A DNA stretch of 64,000 bases from Neopestalotiopsis rosae (GCA_023078685.1 JALGAS010000006.1:2852001-2916000), one strand, 5' to 3'. Positions 35,533-47,065 are shown, counted from the first letter of the stretch. A program made the numbers and translations. Notes: generated from the sequence alone by a model not told the origin.

Positions 35533-35544
35533 CGGATTTCCGGA
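35533..35544 (+). promoter_or_regulatory. Two CGGA repeats at 8-base period
   Basis: CGGATTTC is followed directly by CGGA, the same spacing as in the triple array 180 bases away. Probably the same binding protein. Confidence 0.4.
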
Positions 35545-35629
35545 CAAGCCATGCGGTTTGATACCTCGCAGACCCTGGAAAACCGTGGTTATGAACTAGA
35601 CATATTGGTCTGTGGAGTAATGGCAAGAT

Positions 35630-35641
35630 GCAAATCCGGGG
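35630..35641 (+). promoter_or_regulatory. GCAAATCCGGGG element, copy 2
   Basis: Exact second copy of the element at 35229, about 190 bases upstream of the lyase start codon. Confidence 0.45.
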
Positions 35642-35695
35642 AATCTATAGTTCTGGAGAAGAAGTATGGGGTAGCTCATAAATATCATTAAAAAG

Positions 35696-35703
35696 CATAT
35701 AAC
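35696..35703 (+). promoter_or_regulatory. TATA-like element of the DHDPS-family gene
   Basis: CATATAAC, about 130 bases upstream of the start codon, followed by an A/C-rich leader. The position suits a TATA box with a leader of roughly 100 bases. Confidence 0.35.
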
Positions 35704-35831
35704 AGAGGTCAGCGGCAACGTCAAAAACAAAACCTGTCTGCAGAACATTCAACACAGAACATTCCTTCCCTCATCATAAACAACGGCCAACACTCCCTCA
35801 ATCTCATATCATCATAAACTTACTAGACAAG

Positions 35832-36758
35832 ATGGCTCTCGATCTCCGTGGACTTACACCTGCTCCCGTCACTCCATTCAACAAGGATGGTTCAGTTGAC
35901 TATGCTGCCATTCAACGATTGGGATCGTGGCTTGGCAGTATCGATGGAGTCAAGGGACTCGTCGTGCTTGGCCACGCCGGCGAGGGAACCTTCCTGACTG
36001 CCGATGAGCAGTTGGAGGTCATCAAGGCGTTTGTCAAGTCTGTCGACAACAAGATTCCCATCATTGCCGGCATCACTCAAGAAGGCACCGAAGTTGCCGG
36101 TCTCGAGGCAAAGCGCGCCAAGGAGGCCGGTGCCTCTGCCGGACTACTCTATCCTTCGCACGGATGGCTCCGGTTCGGCTACCAGCCAGGCGCGCCGCAA
36201 GACCGCTACAAGCGGGTATATGAGATCTCGGGCTTGCCTCTGATCCTCTTCCAGTACCCAGACAACACCAAGTGCACATACAGCCTACAGACCATGCTCG
36301 ACATCTCGGCGCTGCCCGGCGTCTTTGCCATGAAGAACGGCGTCCGCAACATGCGCCGCTGGGACACGGAGATCCCCGTCATCCGCCAGCAGCGCCCGGA
36401 CCTGCAGATCCTCACCTGTCACGACGAGTACCTCTTGCACACGGCCTTTGACGTGGACGGCATGCTGGTCGGTTACGGCAACATTGCCCCGGAGCCGCTG
36501 ATCGAGATGATCAAGGCGGGCAAGGCCAAGGACTACGCCAAGGCGAGGAGCATCCACGACCAGCTGCTGCCCGTCACCAAGTCAGTGTACCACCGCGGCT
36601 CGCACATGGAGGGCACCGTTGCGTTGAAGCACGCGCTAGTAGCCAGGGGAATTCTAGAGCACGCAACGGTCAGGTCGCCCTTGTTGCCTCTGCCAGATGG
36701 TGCCGAGCAGGAGATACATGCTGCCATCTCGTCGGCATCATTAAAAAAGGTTGCCTAG
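35832..36758 (+). CDS. Dihydrodipicolinate-synthase/N-acetylneuraminate-lyase family protein
   Basis: A single exon of 308 aa, the usual length for this class I aldolase barrel. TPAPVTPFNKDGSVDY is the first strand motif and GHAGEGTFLT corresponds to the substrate carboxylate loop (GTTGE in DHDPS). FQYPDNT occupies the place of the LYNxP segment, and Lys168 in FAMKNGV is the expected Schiff-base lysine. Fungi make lysine through aminoadipate, so a biosynthetic DHDPS role is unlikely. Members in ascomycetes instead cleave or dehydrate sugar-derived or hydroxyproline-derived keto acids. Pairing with a carboxylate-type MFS transporter and a Zn2Cys6 factor suggests an inducible catabolic role; the exact substrate cannot be told. 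Confidence 0.88.
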   Translation: MALDLRGLTPAPVTPFNKDGSVDYAAIQRLGSWLGSIDGVKGLVVLGHAGEGTFLTADEQLEVIKAFVKSVDNKIPIIAGITQEGTEVAGLEAKRAKEAGASAGLLYPSHGWLRFGYQPGAPQDRYKRVYEISGLPLILFQYPDNTKCTYSLQTMLDISALPGVFAMKNGVRNMRRWDTEIPVIRQQRPDLQILTCHDEYLLHTAFDVDGMLVGYGNIAPEPLIEMIKAGKAKDYAKARSIHDQLLPVTKSVYHRGSHMEGTVALKHALVARGILEHATVRSPLLPLPDGAEQEIHAAISSASLKKVA

Positions 36759-36779
36759 ATTGAATTTGTCATGTAATTA

Positions 36780-36785
36780 AATAAA
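36780..36785 (+). terminator. AATAAA polyadenylation-type signal
   Basis: AATAAA lies 22 bases past the stop codon of the DHDPS-family gene. Fungal signals are loose, so this is suggestive only. Confidence 0.35.
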
Positions 36786-37313
36786 GAGACCATTATACTG
36801 AAATGGCGAATTTGCCCATCGATTGTAAAGACAATTAGAGAAGTGAATCAAGTGACGTGAAAATACAGCCTGGGAGTAGCATAACCGACAATGCAAGCGC
36901 TTGTGGAATTCCATTTTGGTACCAATGATTGTTAGACTTGATATTGACAACTGTCAGTTCTTTTAGAAGTGAGATTACTAGACGCTGATGCTGGCAGTCA
37001 AGGAAACGTGCGTCATCTTTGGCCTGTCGTTCGTTCACTAATAGGCGGTCTCTCCACCAGCATCACCGCGGGGACCTAGTAATAAGGTACATAAGGTTAG
37101 GTGGGTTAGTACCTGCCTTAGGTACAGTTGGGGATAGTGAATCGCAGGGGTCACATCGCGTTTTGTCGCCTTTACGTACTTTGAAGATCGATTGCTACCC
37201 GATAACCAAGTCGACCACTTTTTTATTTTCTTCTTTCCTTGCCAATACATTTATTTTATCTTTTGCTTATATTCTCGTTGCACTTTCTTGCTCCCGAGTA
37301 TCATTCATTAACC
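36786..37313. other. Intergenic, promoter of the MTA phosphorylase gene
   Basis: About 530 bases with a T/C-rich tract near 37210-37240, typical of a strong housekeeping promoter. I see no gene. Confidence 0.5.
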
Positions 37314-38489
37314 ATGACGTCCCTTCCCGAGACATTCGACCGTGAGTTTGACCTGCATTCCGTTTCTGCCCCTCCAAAGATTTTTTTTGCGACTACCCCG
37401 CCATCGCGACATGAGTTGCGCATCACGATCCTTTTGTCGACCTCGACTTTGCCCAATGCGCGGAATTCGAAATGAATACCTTGGAAATGTTTTCTGACCA
37501 TATTTGATCAACAGGCCCGGTCCACATTGCCGTCATTGGCGGTACTGGCCTCTACAAGATTGATGGCTACACCCCGATCGCACAGCTGAACCCAGAGACA
37601 CCTTGGGGCAAGCCTTCGGCCCCGATCCTCATCCTCGAGCACAACGGCGTCCCCATTGCCTTCCTCGCCCGTCATGGCGCTCACCACCAGTTTGCGCCCC
37701 ATGAGGTGCCCACCCGTGCCAACATCGCCGCCCTGAGACACATTGGTGTGCGCTGCGTCATTGCCTTTAGCGCAGTCGGTTCCCTTCAGGAGGAGATCAA
37801 GCCCATGGACTTTGTGGTTCCTGACCAGATCATCGACCGCACCAAGGGCATCCGCCCCTTTACCTTTTTCGAGGGCGGTCTCGTCGGCCACGTTCCCTTT
37901 GGCGACCCCTTTGACAGCAAGATCGTGGATGTCGTCAAGAAGTGCGCTGCCGCCATGCAGGGCGATGGTGTGAAGCTGCACGACAAGGGAACTGTTATTT
38001 GCATGGGTATGTCTTTGCTTGCCTCTTTTCTTCTACCACGCCTGCCACTATTGTGATTTATATCGATTTACTGACCCTTGCTTTCCAGAGGGACCTCAAT
38101 TCTCCACCCGCGCCGAGTCTAACATGTACCGTTCCTGGGGCGGGTCCGTCATCAACATGTCGGCTCTCCCCGAGGCCAAGCTCGCTCGCGAGGCCGAGAT
38201 GGCTTACCAGATGATCTGCATGGCCACCGACTACGACTGCTGGCACACCAGCGAGGACGTCGATGTCTCCATGGTCTTCCACTACATGAACAGCAATGGT
38301 GAGAACGCCAAGCGCCTGGTTGGTGCCGTTCTGGATGAGCTCTCCAAGCAGGAGAACAGCGATCTCGTCACTGCCAAGCACTGGGAGGGCCAGAGCAAGA
38401 ACGCCGTATCCTTCATGACCAAGCCTGAAGGCCGGAACCCAGAGGCTCTGAAGAGGGCCGAATACCTGTTCCCCAACTTCTTGAACTAA
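37314..38489 (+). CDS. MEU1: S-methyl-5'-thioadenosine phosphorylase
   Basis: Three exons (37314-37341, 37515-38006, 38089-38489) give 306 aa, the normal length. The first exon codes only nine full codons, followed by a 173-base intron, the longest I find in a gene here. Signatures are HIAVIGGTGLYKIDG (phosphate loop), FLARHGAHHQFAPHEVPTRAN, MEGPQFSTRAESNMYRSWG (purine and ribose contacts) and NMSALPEAKLAREAEMAY. The enzyme cleaves methylthioadenosine from polyamine synthesis to adenine and methylthioribose-1-phosphate in the methionine salvage pathway, in the cytosol. Yeast Meu1 is the counterpart. It converges on the P450 gene with only 228 bases between stops. A general purine nucleoside phosphorylase is less likely given the length and the EGPQFSTRAES motif. 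Confidence 0.95.
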
Positions 38490-38717
38490 GGGAATCATTC
38501 TGGAAACCCAACTATAACGATAATTAAGCAGTCATGACCCAATTTTAGAAATTAGAGCATATACACATACCATGTGTCCACGCCTCCCGACTCCACGACA
38601 TCACGGGATTAAGCAAATATACCAATTATGATCGAATACAGAATCGTTTTCTTTGTGTATCGAATTGCCCAGCTTTTGGAGGCAAGAGTATTATATACAA
38701 CCAAAACATCCCCGCAC

Positions 38718-40393
38718 CTAGATGACTTGGGCCCTCTTTTCAATGGAAATTTCCATGTCTTCGAAATAAGAAATTCCACCCTTGTAAATGTACGTTCCCG
38801 GCTTGATGATAGTTGGCTTAAAGGTGCGGAAGAATTGCAGAGGCGCCTTGTACAGTTCCATGTTTGCGATGTCGCGGCCCAGGCAGACACGCGCACCATA
38901 GCCAAAGGTCATGGAGTACTTGTTAAACTCCTTAGCCTTCTCGGCATCCATCCAGCGCTCGGGGCGATACTCGTCGGCGTCGGCGCCGTAAATGTTGGGG
39001 TCGCGGTGGACGATCCAAGGGTTGCACGTCACCTCGGCGCCCTCGGGCACGAACTTGTCAAACAGCGTCAGGCCACCCTTGGGAGCGAGGCGCGGGAAGA
39101 TGTTGGGAGCCGACGGGTTGAGGCGCATGGCCTCGCGCACGCAGGAAATGTAGTAGGGGCAGTGCTCCAGCACCTCCTCGTACTGGGGCATGGCCGACAG
39201 CTTCTTGGCCCGCGTCGCCCCGTCAATCTCGGCCATCATCTTCTCGTACACGTCCGGCCGCGACATGACCTGCTTCATGAACGCCTGGAACGCCGTGCCC
39301 GTCGTGTCGGCTCCGGCGAGGAGCACCAGCAGGATCTCGGCCTTGATGTAGTCGAGATCTAGGGGCTTGCCCTTGTCGTCGCGTGCCTCGATGAACCTGA
39401 TATCCATTTTCATTAGCCGGTCGAACCAATGCCACACTTACTCTCCAACCTTCTCCAACTTACACTTGCAAAAGATCAATGCGTCCGTCAGTCTTGCCCG
39501 CCTCGATATCCTCGTATCGCTGCTTGATCAGCTTGTCGCGGAAGCGCATCAATGTGCCGATACCAGACTCCTGCTCGGGAGAAGCCACCATGTATTTGCC
39601 CAAAAAGGTGCTCTTCATGTAATTGGTAAAAGGGTAGAGGCGCGCCATGAGACCAAAGGGGACCAGGCCGTCGTGGAAACCCTGGATCAGGCCCTCGACG
39701 TCCTTGGCCTGCTCGATGAAGCCAAAGGGGGCGCCGAAGCCGACCTCGGAGATGACGTCGTAGGCCATGTAGACGGCCCAGGGCGAAAAGTCAAAGGGCT
39801 TGTTGTCGCGGGCGAAGAGCTCGTCGAGCTTGCCGAGCCAGCGCTCAATGTTGCTGTCCAGCAGCGGCTCCATCTTCTTGATGTTGGAAAAGGCGTAGGG
39901 GCCCGCGGCGATCTTGCGGAAGTAGGCGTGCACCTTGTGGTCCTGCATGTTGAACATGGACTCGGTCTCGCCAAAGCTGCCCGTGATGTAGTGCTTGGAC
40001 TTGTTGGCATGGCGGTTGTAGATGTCGGGCAGCTTGGTCGCATCGCTCACGATGAGCATCGTGGGCGTGATGCGGATGATTGGACCTGTACATTTTGGCC
40101 ATTACCTCGGTCAGTGATCGTATACTTCCAACAAGTTGACTCGAGCGCGAAGGAACGCCTTTCAATTTTGGTCTGAACTTACCATATTTCTGATGCAACG
40201 CCCTCACGACCTCGGGCTCATCTGCCTTGACATTGTGGTAGGCGATCCATAGTCGCGTCACGCTGCCCCAGAAAGGTCCCGGGAACTTGGCCAGAGGGTG
40301 AAAGAAACGGTAGTACACGATTTGATACACGATCTTGAACGTGATGTAAGCCAGGCCCAGCAGGGCAAAGTTGCTTATACTGAGCAACGCCAT
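38718..40393 (-). CDS. Cytochrome P450 monooxygenase
   Basis: Three exons (40393-40183, 40085-39464, 39396-38718) give 503 aa. An N-terminal membrane anchor ([26 protein letters not shown]) is followed by the Pro hinge [10 protein letters not shown]. The oxygen-binding I-helix is [13 protein letters not shown], the ExxR motif is REAMR, and the PERW region is EYRPERWMD. The heme loop [10 protein letters not shown] carries the axial Cys449. All catalytic elements are intact, so it is probably active in the endoplasmic reticulum with the general P450 reductase. The closest fungal relatives by appearance are detoxification or pisatin-demethylase-like families, but I cannot assign one. No polyketide or peptide synthetase lies nearby, so a secondary-metabolite cluster role is not supported. 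Confidence 0.93.
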
Positions 40394-43300
40394 CGCGTCT
40401 CGAGGATACCACGACAACTGAGTCAGGCGCAAGTCGAAAAGTTCCAACGATTGCTTCTTCAATGTCTTGAAGAAAGTAGCAACAGATGGAAGTGGGCACT
40501 TTTCACGACCAGTCGCACGAGTACGATTAGGATAGTTGTAACATGATTCGATGTGACGATCACATACTTTTTCGAGCCAGGGGATACCGGTATCTCTTCC
40601 AAGGTCCATCCACTTCATGCCGAGGGTCAGACCCCAGGACGTAAAAATGGTTCAACTACCCATACCTAGAAAGTCATTTCATAATGGAGAACTATACTCT
40701 GTACACCCATCGAGGACCCCTGTTACACAAATGCAGCTTTGGCAGGCTTAAACCAACGGACCAGACCAGCTCCCAGTTCTTCGTGGGACCGTTTAGTGTA
40801 ATGGTCGCGGGTCCCAATTCGACGATAAGATCAGCGAATCCCTGAAGGGACAATACATAGTTCTGACGAAATGCTCCTTACAAGCAAGCACTGGGAAGCA
40901 AGCTGTCCCCTAACAGACATGGCACAACAGACGGTGACTAATTTTGTAGACTACTGTACTTGACGCATCCTTTTGGTTCACTTCCTCCAATTACAATCTG
41001 CCTTCTTTGCAAGACCGTTGCCAAGGCCAAGGTGCATGGATCGGATGCATATACTCGTTCAGATCTAGACTAAATTTGTCATCAAGCCTCTCTTTTTTCC
41101 AAGTTTTGATTGCAAGCAAGCGTAGGTAAGCAATTGAAACACTGGAGAAGTCATGCCATTTTCTAGCATGTTTCAAAGAGTAATTTTATCTTGCACATGT
41201 GCGCGTGTGTGTATGCGTGCTGTTACTAGTCCTAATAATATTTCACTGCACACATCACAATAGTCATTCCTTGGGAGCCTCCACTGTCCGGGCTGTCTCC
41301 GAGGAACATTTGACAAGCATGGATTTCTTTGATGGGGACCCAGCAGCCAATTGACTCCATATATATATGCGAATCCGCTTGCCTTGCGACTTTACCTTAT
41401 GGGGCTTCATCATCACCACGCACAGCAAGACGAGGATGAAAAGTTTACGTGGAGGAAATCGGATCGCCCATCACGGTGCCGCTTAAGAGTTGTGTTCTTC
41501 CTTGCAACTTGTGCCGGGCTGCCCTCCCCCCTCACTGCACCATGGTTCTTCCCGGGCTCCGCGACCCTGGTCGGGTTCCACAGCTCCATTTCGTTTTGGG
41601 ATATTCTCCGCCCGAAGACACCAAGGGGAGGGAAGGCCTTTGGGGGGAATCGCCCGCCAGCCCAGCAACGATTGCGGGCCGGTAGGAAGTTGCCCGCTGC
41701 CCGATCGCCCCCCCTTTCTGGCTTTCAAGGGGCCGGCTGGTGGTCCTCACTAACCTGACTAGCCCAGCCCGTATTGTGGGCGAGGAGGAGGAGGATTTTC
41801 GATCATCGTCTGGGAGGGCTGAAAGGACTCTGTCATGTTTGTTTTTAGTGTAGAAGCTCGAGTCAAGTTTCCTTTAGGGTCAAAAGAAAGAAAATGTATC
41901 CCTCCTCGGTAAGGTTCAAGAAAAGTGAGAGAATAAATTAATTTTACCAGCCGTCTGGTTCGCTTGAACTTGACCAGGATTTTTATTGACACAATATATT
42001 GTCTCAAGATGGAAGTGTAAACGAAATCAGGGCCCCTTGGAAGAACAGCAAGCGATGCCAACAATCTTCCAGGGTTTTCCATCGGCAGTTTTTGCTGTGC
42101 CTCTGAGATGACTTGTGCGAGTGCCGAGCAAAGTGGTACTGTAGCAGTGCGTAGTGAGAAGCCCAGCCCGGCATTCTGTCCTCTAACATCCACGGGGTTT
42201 TCTTTCCATGCCTTGTTTTTAGCGCCGTAACCTCGTAAAAAAAAAAAAAAAGATTTTCAAATGTACGAATCTGGAGTCTGGCGAGTCCTGGTGTCTGGTG
42301 TTGGTATGCGCCGGAAAGCATCCAGCCGCCATTGACCTATCAAAGCAAGAAGACGTTTACCTCTTTCGACAACGAGCAACGCTGGCGGCGGGGACAGGTG
42401 CGACGTAAGAGATTATAGGTGATTTCGGTTCCGGCTCCGACTGCGATCGAATAGCAGGGTATTGGGCCACTTGAGCCCTGGCGATGGACCGTAGATTATC
42501 GGACCATGGACAAGCGCACCATCAATTCCATTTCGACGTTGACGAGGAGCTTTTTGAGAACGTTTTGGTCCCTTGCTGATCTCAGCGCGCCTAGGGACGT
42601 TCTAGACTAGACAACGACTTTGCAACTTCCAGCCTTAGTAAATATTGTCTAAGCAGCCGAGGCTTTCGAGGCTTTTTTTTCTCTTCGTATGCATTCTCCA
42701 GTTCTCTTACCTTGGTATTTGGCGGTCTTGCTTTTTCTGTCTCCTTCTCCAAGGCCCTGGGTCCCTGGTCCCTGACTGCCCGGTGGGCCTGATTTTCTTT
42801 GTCATCCATTGCCCTATTGGGCATCATCTGCAAAACTAGTCCTTACGGGTTCGAGTAATGGCTGGCATTTGAGCAGTATCAGTGCTCAGCAGGCCTCCGA
42901 AGATGAATCCTTTGGTTGAACGTAGCAGGCAATCCTGGATAGCCACCTGAGATGGACTGTGTCGTACGTACAATGGGATACCAGTGGGAGTTGTTTTATG
43001 GTACGGTCAGTGATCTGTATCCATATGTGAATGCGCCCACTGCCTACCTACCTAAATCGTACAAAGTCCACTAATATACTAACCATTTAGTGTAGGCGTT
43101 AGAGGGCGGGAGGAGGGGCCGATGGTCTTTACCATACACTAATGCGACGACGTTGCATCGTGGCTGTGGTTTTGCTGTGCCGCCGTCTCGCAGTCGATAC
43201 CCAGTGTGGGTGTAGGCCCTATGTACGTGTATGATGCAAGTATAAGTCCACGACACGCGCATTATGACGGGGCTCGTGGAGCTCATCACAAGTCGCACAA

Positions 43301-45420
43301 TAAAAGACTCAGATGTCTAATCATCTTGTCGACGCTGTGAATTTGCACATCAAGGAGTCAGTTGTACGTACGTCCGGCTCATGACACCGAGATAAGTCGA
43401 CGATCAATGGGCAGAGGAGAGGTGACCCGAAAGCACCTCTGCAGATCTCGCAGATCTTTCACCTGATCATACCATATAGAGAACACCATTTATGAAATCC
43501 ACGGCGACACGCCGGTTCACCGGTCAAGGATAGACATTCGAAGGATCTGGGATATAGCAAACAAGAATACAACCAAATCGTTATGCTCGAGTATAACTCA
43601 TGATTTCCGAGCTTGAACAAAATGCACATTTTTTTCTCCAAATTGCAACTGACAAAAAAGCCAACCCACTTGAACTACGGCAGACTAAAATGATTGCATC
43701 CATGGTGCCTGTTCTAGATCCTCGGTCTGCTTGGCGAATGGCGCTTGCCATGCTGCCATGTTTTAGGTAAGCATTTCCTTTTGGAATCAAGATTCATCAT
43801 ACTTTCTACCCTGGATTTGCCGAAACCATCAAGAACATGCGGCCAACATCAAAACAATTGACTGTACGGACTACACAGTAAAACGGCACTGCCACTGCCA
43901 CTGCCGACAAGCATGCATATGATAATTCGGGAAAAGATCACGGTTTCAAATGCCTGACAGGCACAGGGTTGAAGGCAGTATGCAAATCCTTGGCTCTTTC
44001 TCGGCCAGCTATCCGGTAGCCAATGTCGTTGTTCAACTACACTGCCCCCCATGAGGGGACCCTGGCTGCTGGCAGGGCTACGCATGATTGGAGCCTTCCA
44101 TGGAAAATTCTCCTCTCATTCCGATCCGAAGGTAGATCGTCACAGACTGACTGGCGACCAGCTACATACTACGTACTACGTATTCGCATACATACTATGG
44201 ACTCTCCATGCAGCTATACCTGTTGTGTAACGGTTGGCTCGCGCGGGTAACTCATTGTTCAAACAACCCTTGAGAGGAAACGTCCCCTGAAGATCGAGTC
44301 GTGTAGGATCGCAAGAGAACCGAATCTCAACGCTCGCGACTCATCTCGCGGCTGCTACCCAAAAGACAAGAAGCTCCTTTGCACCCTGGACTGAGTCATC
44401 GGATGGCAAAGCTATTGGCTGGCTCTTTGTACTGCAAAATATCGCGAGTAGGAATTACCATCACGGACTGACTTGTTCTTACATTCGTGGTCCTGTCGTG
44501 ATATAACAGCTAAACTCAAGTCAGCACCAAAGTAGTAGACTATAGTATCCACAGTTGAGATGACTCTACTCGTGGCATCAAGTCGGAGATATTTTCACGG
44601 TGGGTCGACTTTTCCCATTGAGAGACAGCGAATGGTGCAATATGATTTGACACGACATCCGACTGCTCCTCTCGCCTTGCTTGCTGCCTTTTCGTACCTG
44701 CATAGTGCAAGTCTACATAGTTTAACGGCACCAGAGATACGTAAGGGGCTCTTGCGAAGGGGAAGCCACCCCCTGCTCGGTCTGACCAGCCACCGTCACA
44801 TACAGCAAATAGACTTGAACTCACACCGTTGCAATCTTTACTCTCCGGTACTTTGTATGATGCTTGGCGATTGCTACATACTGCATAATAAAGGGAAAGG
44901 AAGAAAAAGAAAAACAAACCACCCCCTTGGCAACTCTTGACTACTACTGCAACTCTGCAAGAGAAAAGACGAAGCAAGGGAATGATCGTCACCAGGGCCA
45001 GTGTCTCCTTTCTTTTCCTATTTTGTTCAAAACCCTCTCAACCTTGCCTCTTCGTGGAGAGATCTTCCCCAGAAGAGACGACGGCGTGTGTTCCACCAGG
45101 TACGGCCCGGCGATTTGGTCTAGCACGCTAGAAAATTAGAATAAGACCACTTTCCTCCACACACAGAGAGAGAGACAAGGTCGAGCGGAGCTTTTTTCTT
45201 TAAGTGAATTCAAAGTTCATCTTCTTTTGAAAGGAACGCTTCCGCGGTACTATGGTGTCCACTTCGGAATCGCTCACACTCATTTCATCATCATAATAAC
45301 AGGATATATCCCTTCTCTTACACACAACGGCGCTTCGCCGCACAACTTACACTCCTTGATCAGTCACTACATCCTTTTTGTTTCTGTGCGGCATAATCGA
45401 TCTGATTAAACGCAGGCACC
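40394..45420. other. Five-kilobase gene-poor stretch
   Basis: The longest region here without a supported gene. It lies between the start codons of two divergent genes (P450 and rhodopsin-like). Contents include a 15-base A run (42237-42251), an ACTGCC/CACTGCC repeat near 43889-43906, several TACGTA-type palindromes (42965, 43365, 44170) and a CT-rich leader after 45150. Frames of up to 150 codons exist but lack motifs and overlap each other on both strands. Confidence 0.5.
42237..42251 (+). repeat. A15 homopolymer
   Basis: Fifteen consecutive A residues in an intergenic region. Could be a processed-transcript scar or simple slippage; no retroelement features flank it. Confidence 0.7.
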
Positions 45421-46839
45421 ATGGCTACCGACTCGCAAGGCCCGACCATTATGGCCGTTGCCATAGTGTTTGGTGTTATTGCGGCCATTGTGATCATACT
45501 GCGTTTGTGGGCTCGTGTCTTCCTGGTGAAGCACGTGGGTTTCGATGATGGTGAGTTTGTTAGATTCAGCTCCGGCTTTAGCTATCGTCTTGCAAAAGAC
45601 ACTCTCTGGCCGTTTTAAGATATTCAGTAATGCTGACTTTGAGATGTCACAAATTACAGCCCTCATTAGCATCGCAGTCCTGTTATCGTGGGCCTTCATG
45701 GCCGCCACGATTGCCGCCGTCCAGCACGGCATGGGCATGCACATAGCAGAGGCCCTGGCGCACGAGAACAACGACCTGACGTCGTACGCGCAGATTGTTT
45801 GGTTCAGCTCTATATTCTACAACGCGTGCCTGGGCTTCATCAAGATCTCGGTGCTGGCCCTCTACATGCGGCTCGGGGACCGGACGCTCCGCCGCCTGGC
45901 CGTCGTCATGATCGGCGTCGTCGGCTGCCAGGCCACCGGCAACGTCATGGCCTGCATCTTTCAGTGCTCGCCCGTGGCCGCCGCCTACGACCAGACCATC
46001 ACCGACAAAAAGTGCGTAAACATCAACGCCTTTTACCTGGCCAATGCCGCCGTCAACATCTTTACGGATCTTCTCACTTATACGTTGCCGATCAAACTCA
46101 TCAGTACGTTATCTTGTCTACTCGAATTCTTTCAGTGCCTATGTCGAATTATCCAGGCTAATCATCATACTCGTGTTACAGTCAACCTACAGATGCCGCG
46201 AAGACAAAAGATAGGACTGGCCGTGATCCTGTGCCTCGGTCTCTTGTAAGTTTAAAAAATCAAGAGACGAAAAAGAAACAAAATCGCTAATCAAATCCCG
46301 CGTCTCTCTCCCCAGTGCCTGCGTATCCTCAATCATCCGCATCACCTACATCCCACAGATGCTGACGGCCCTCGACGCGACCTACGTCATCTCGGGCGCC
46401 ATGTACTGGTCCGTCATCGAGATCAACATTGGCATCCTGGCCGCCTCGATCCCGTCCTTCAAGCCCATCGCCTCGCGCTACGCCCCGCGCCTGCTGGGCT
46501 CCTCGTACAACCAGTCCGGCAAGGGGGGCCGCAACGGCTCCTCGTACCTCAAGTCCTCCGGGCTCGGCCGGAGTAAGAACGGCACCATGGAGCTTCGCAG
46601 TGTCGAGCGCGGCGATCGTTTTGGATGTGAGCCCCTCCCCATCCCTCCGTTCTACGGAAATCATGTACTAATTTTGACGTGATGTAGTGCAAAGCGGCGT
46701 CAACCGGACCGAAATTGGAAATGCCGGCATGGGTCAGAGCGTGTTGGATGATAATTCGAGTGAGGAGGCACTTTACATTCCCCCCAAGGGTCAGATTGGG
46801 GTGAAGACGCAGATAGAGACAACCTACGCTGAGCGCTAG
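45421..46839 (+). CDS. Fungal rhodopsin-like 7-TM integral membrane protein
   Basis: Five exons (45421-45550, 45660-46103, 46182-46245, 46316-46626, 46688-46839) give 366 aa. Seven hydrophobic helices cover about residues 10-270, with the family's landmarks DLTSYAQIVWFSSIFYNACLGFIKISVLALYMRL, seen in two adjoining stretches, plus CSPVAAAYDQTITDKKCVN with paired cysteines and the TYIPQM and WSVIEINIGILAASIPSFKPI segments. This is the Pfam 'rhodopsin domain, fungal' family related to Pth11-like receptors. No CFEM domain precedes it. The cytosolic tail is Ser/Gly-rich with a YIPP element. Ligand and signalling partner are unknown; many members sit at the plasma membrane. Confidence 0.9.
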
Positions 46840-47065
46840 ATTGTTATATTACCTTTTAGCATATAGCTCAATTAAGAAAGAAATAATAGGAGCCATGAGC
46901 CAATTAATAGCAAGAACAGTGCACCAGAGACCTTTTAGGCTAGTATATAGTTCATTTCATATAGTTTCTATGGGTATCTGACCCCATTGACTGCGCTTAT
47001 CGGTAATTCAAAGTAAGACTCAGCATTCCTCGTCCATGTATAGCAGCTTTTGCGCTGTCTTTAGT

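Larger units (their letters stand above)
35004..35831. promoter_or_regulatory. Divergent promoter of the MFS transporter and the DHDPS-family gene
   Basis: 828 bases between two start codons pointing away from each other. It is unusually dense in CGG-containing elements: GCAAATCCGGGG twice (35229-35240 and 35630-35641), CCCGGATTTG (35361-35370), a triple CGGAT array (35347-35370) and a double array (35533-35544). Zn2Cys6 factors bind CGG triplets, so the nearby regulator is the likely ligand. Confidence 0.55.

Noticed and set aside
38628..40176. Two long plus-strand frames (244 and 269 codons)
   Set aside because: Antisense to the P450, whose heme loop, ExxR and I-helix motifs leave no doubt about the true strand.
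41351..41758. Overlapping GC-rich frames on both strands
   Set aside because: Low-complexity Pro/Gly/Arg translations in several frames at once indicate composition, not coding.
42846..42858. A GGGTTCGAGTA stretch resembling a tRNA B box
   Set aside because: No matching A box or cloverleaf is present upstream.
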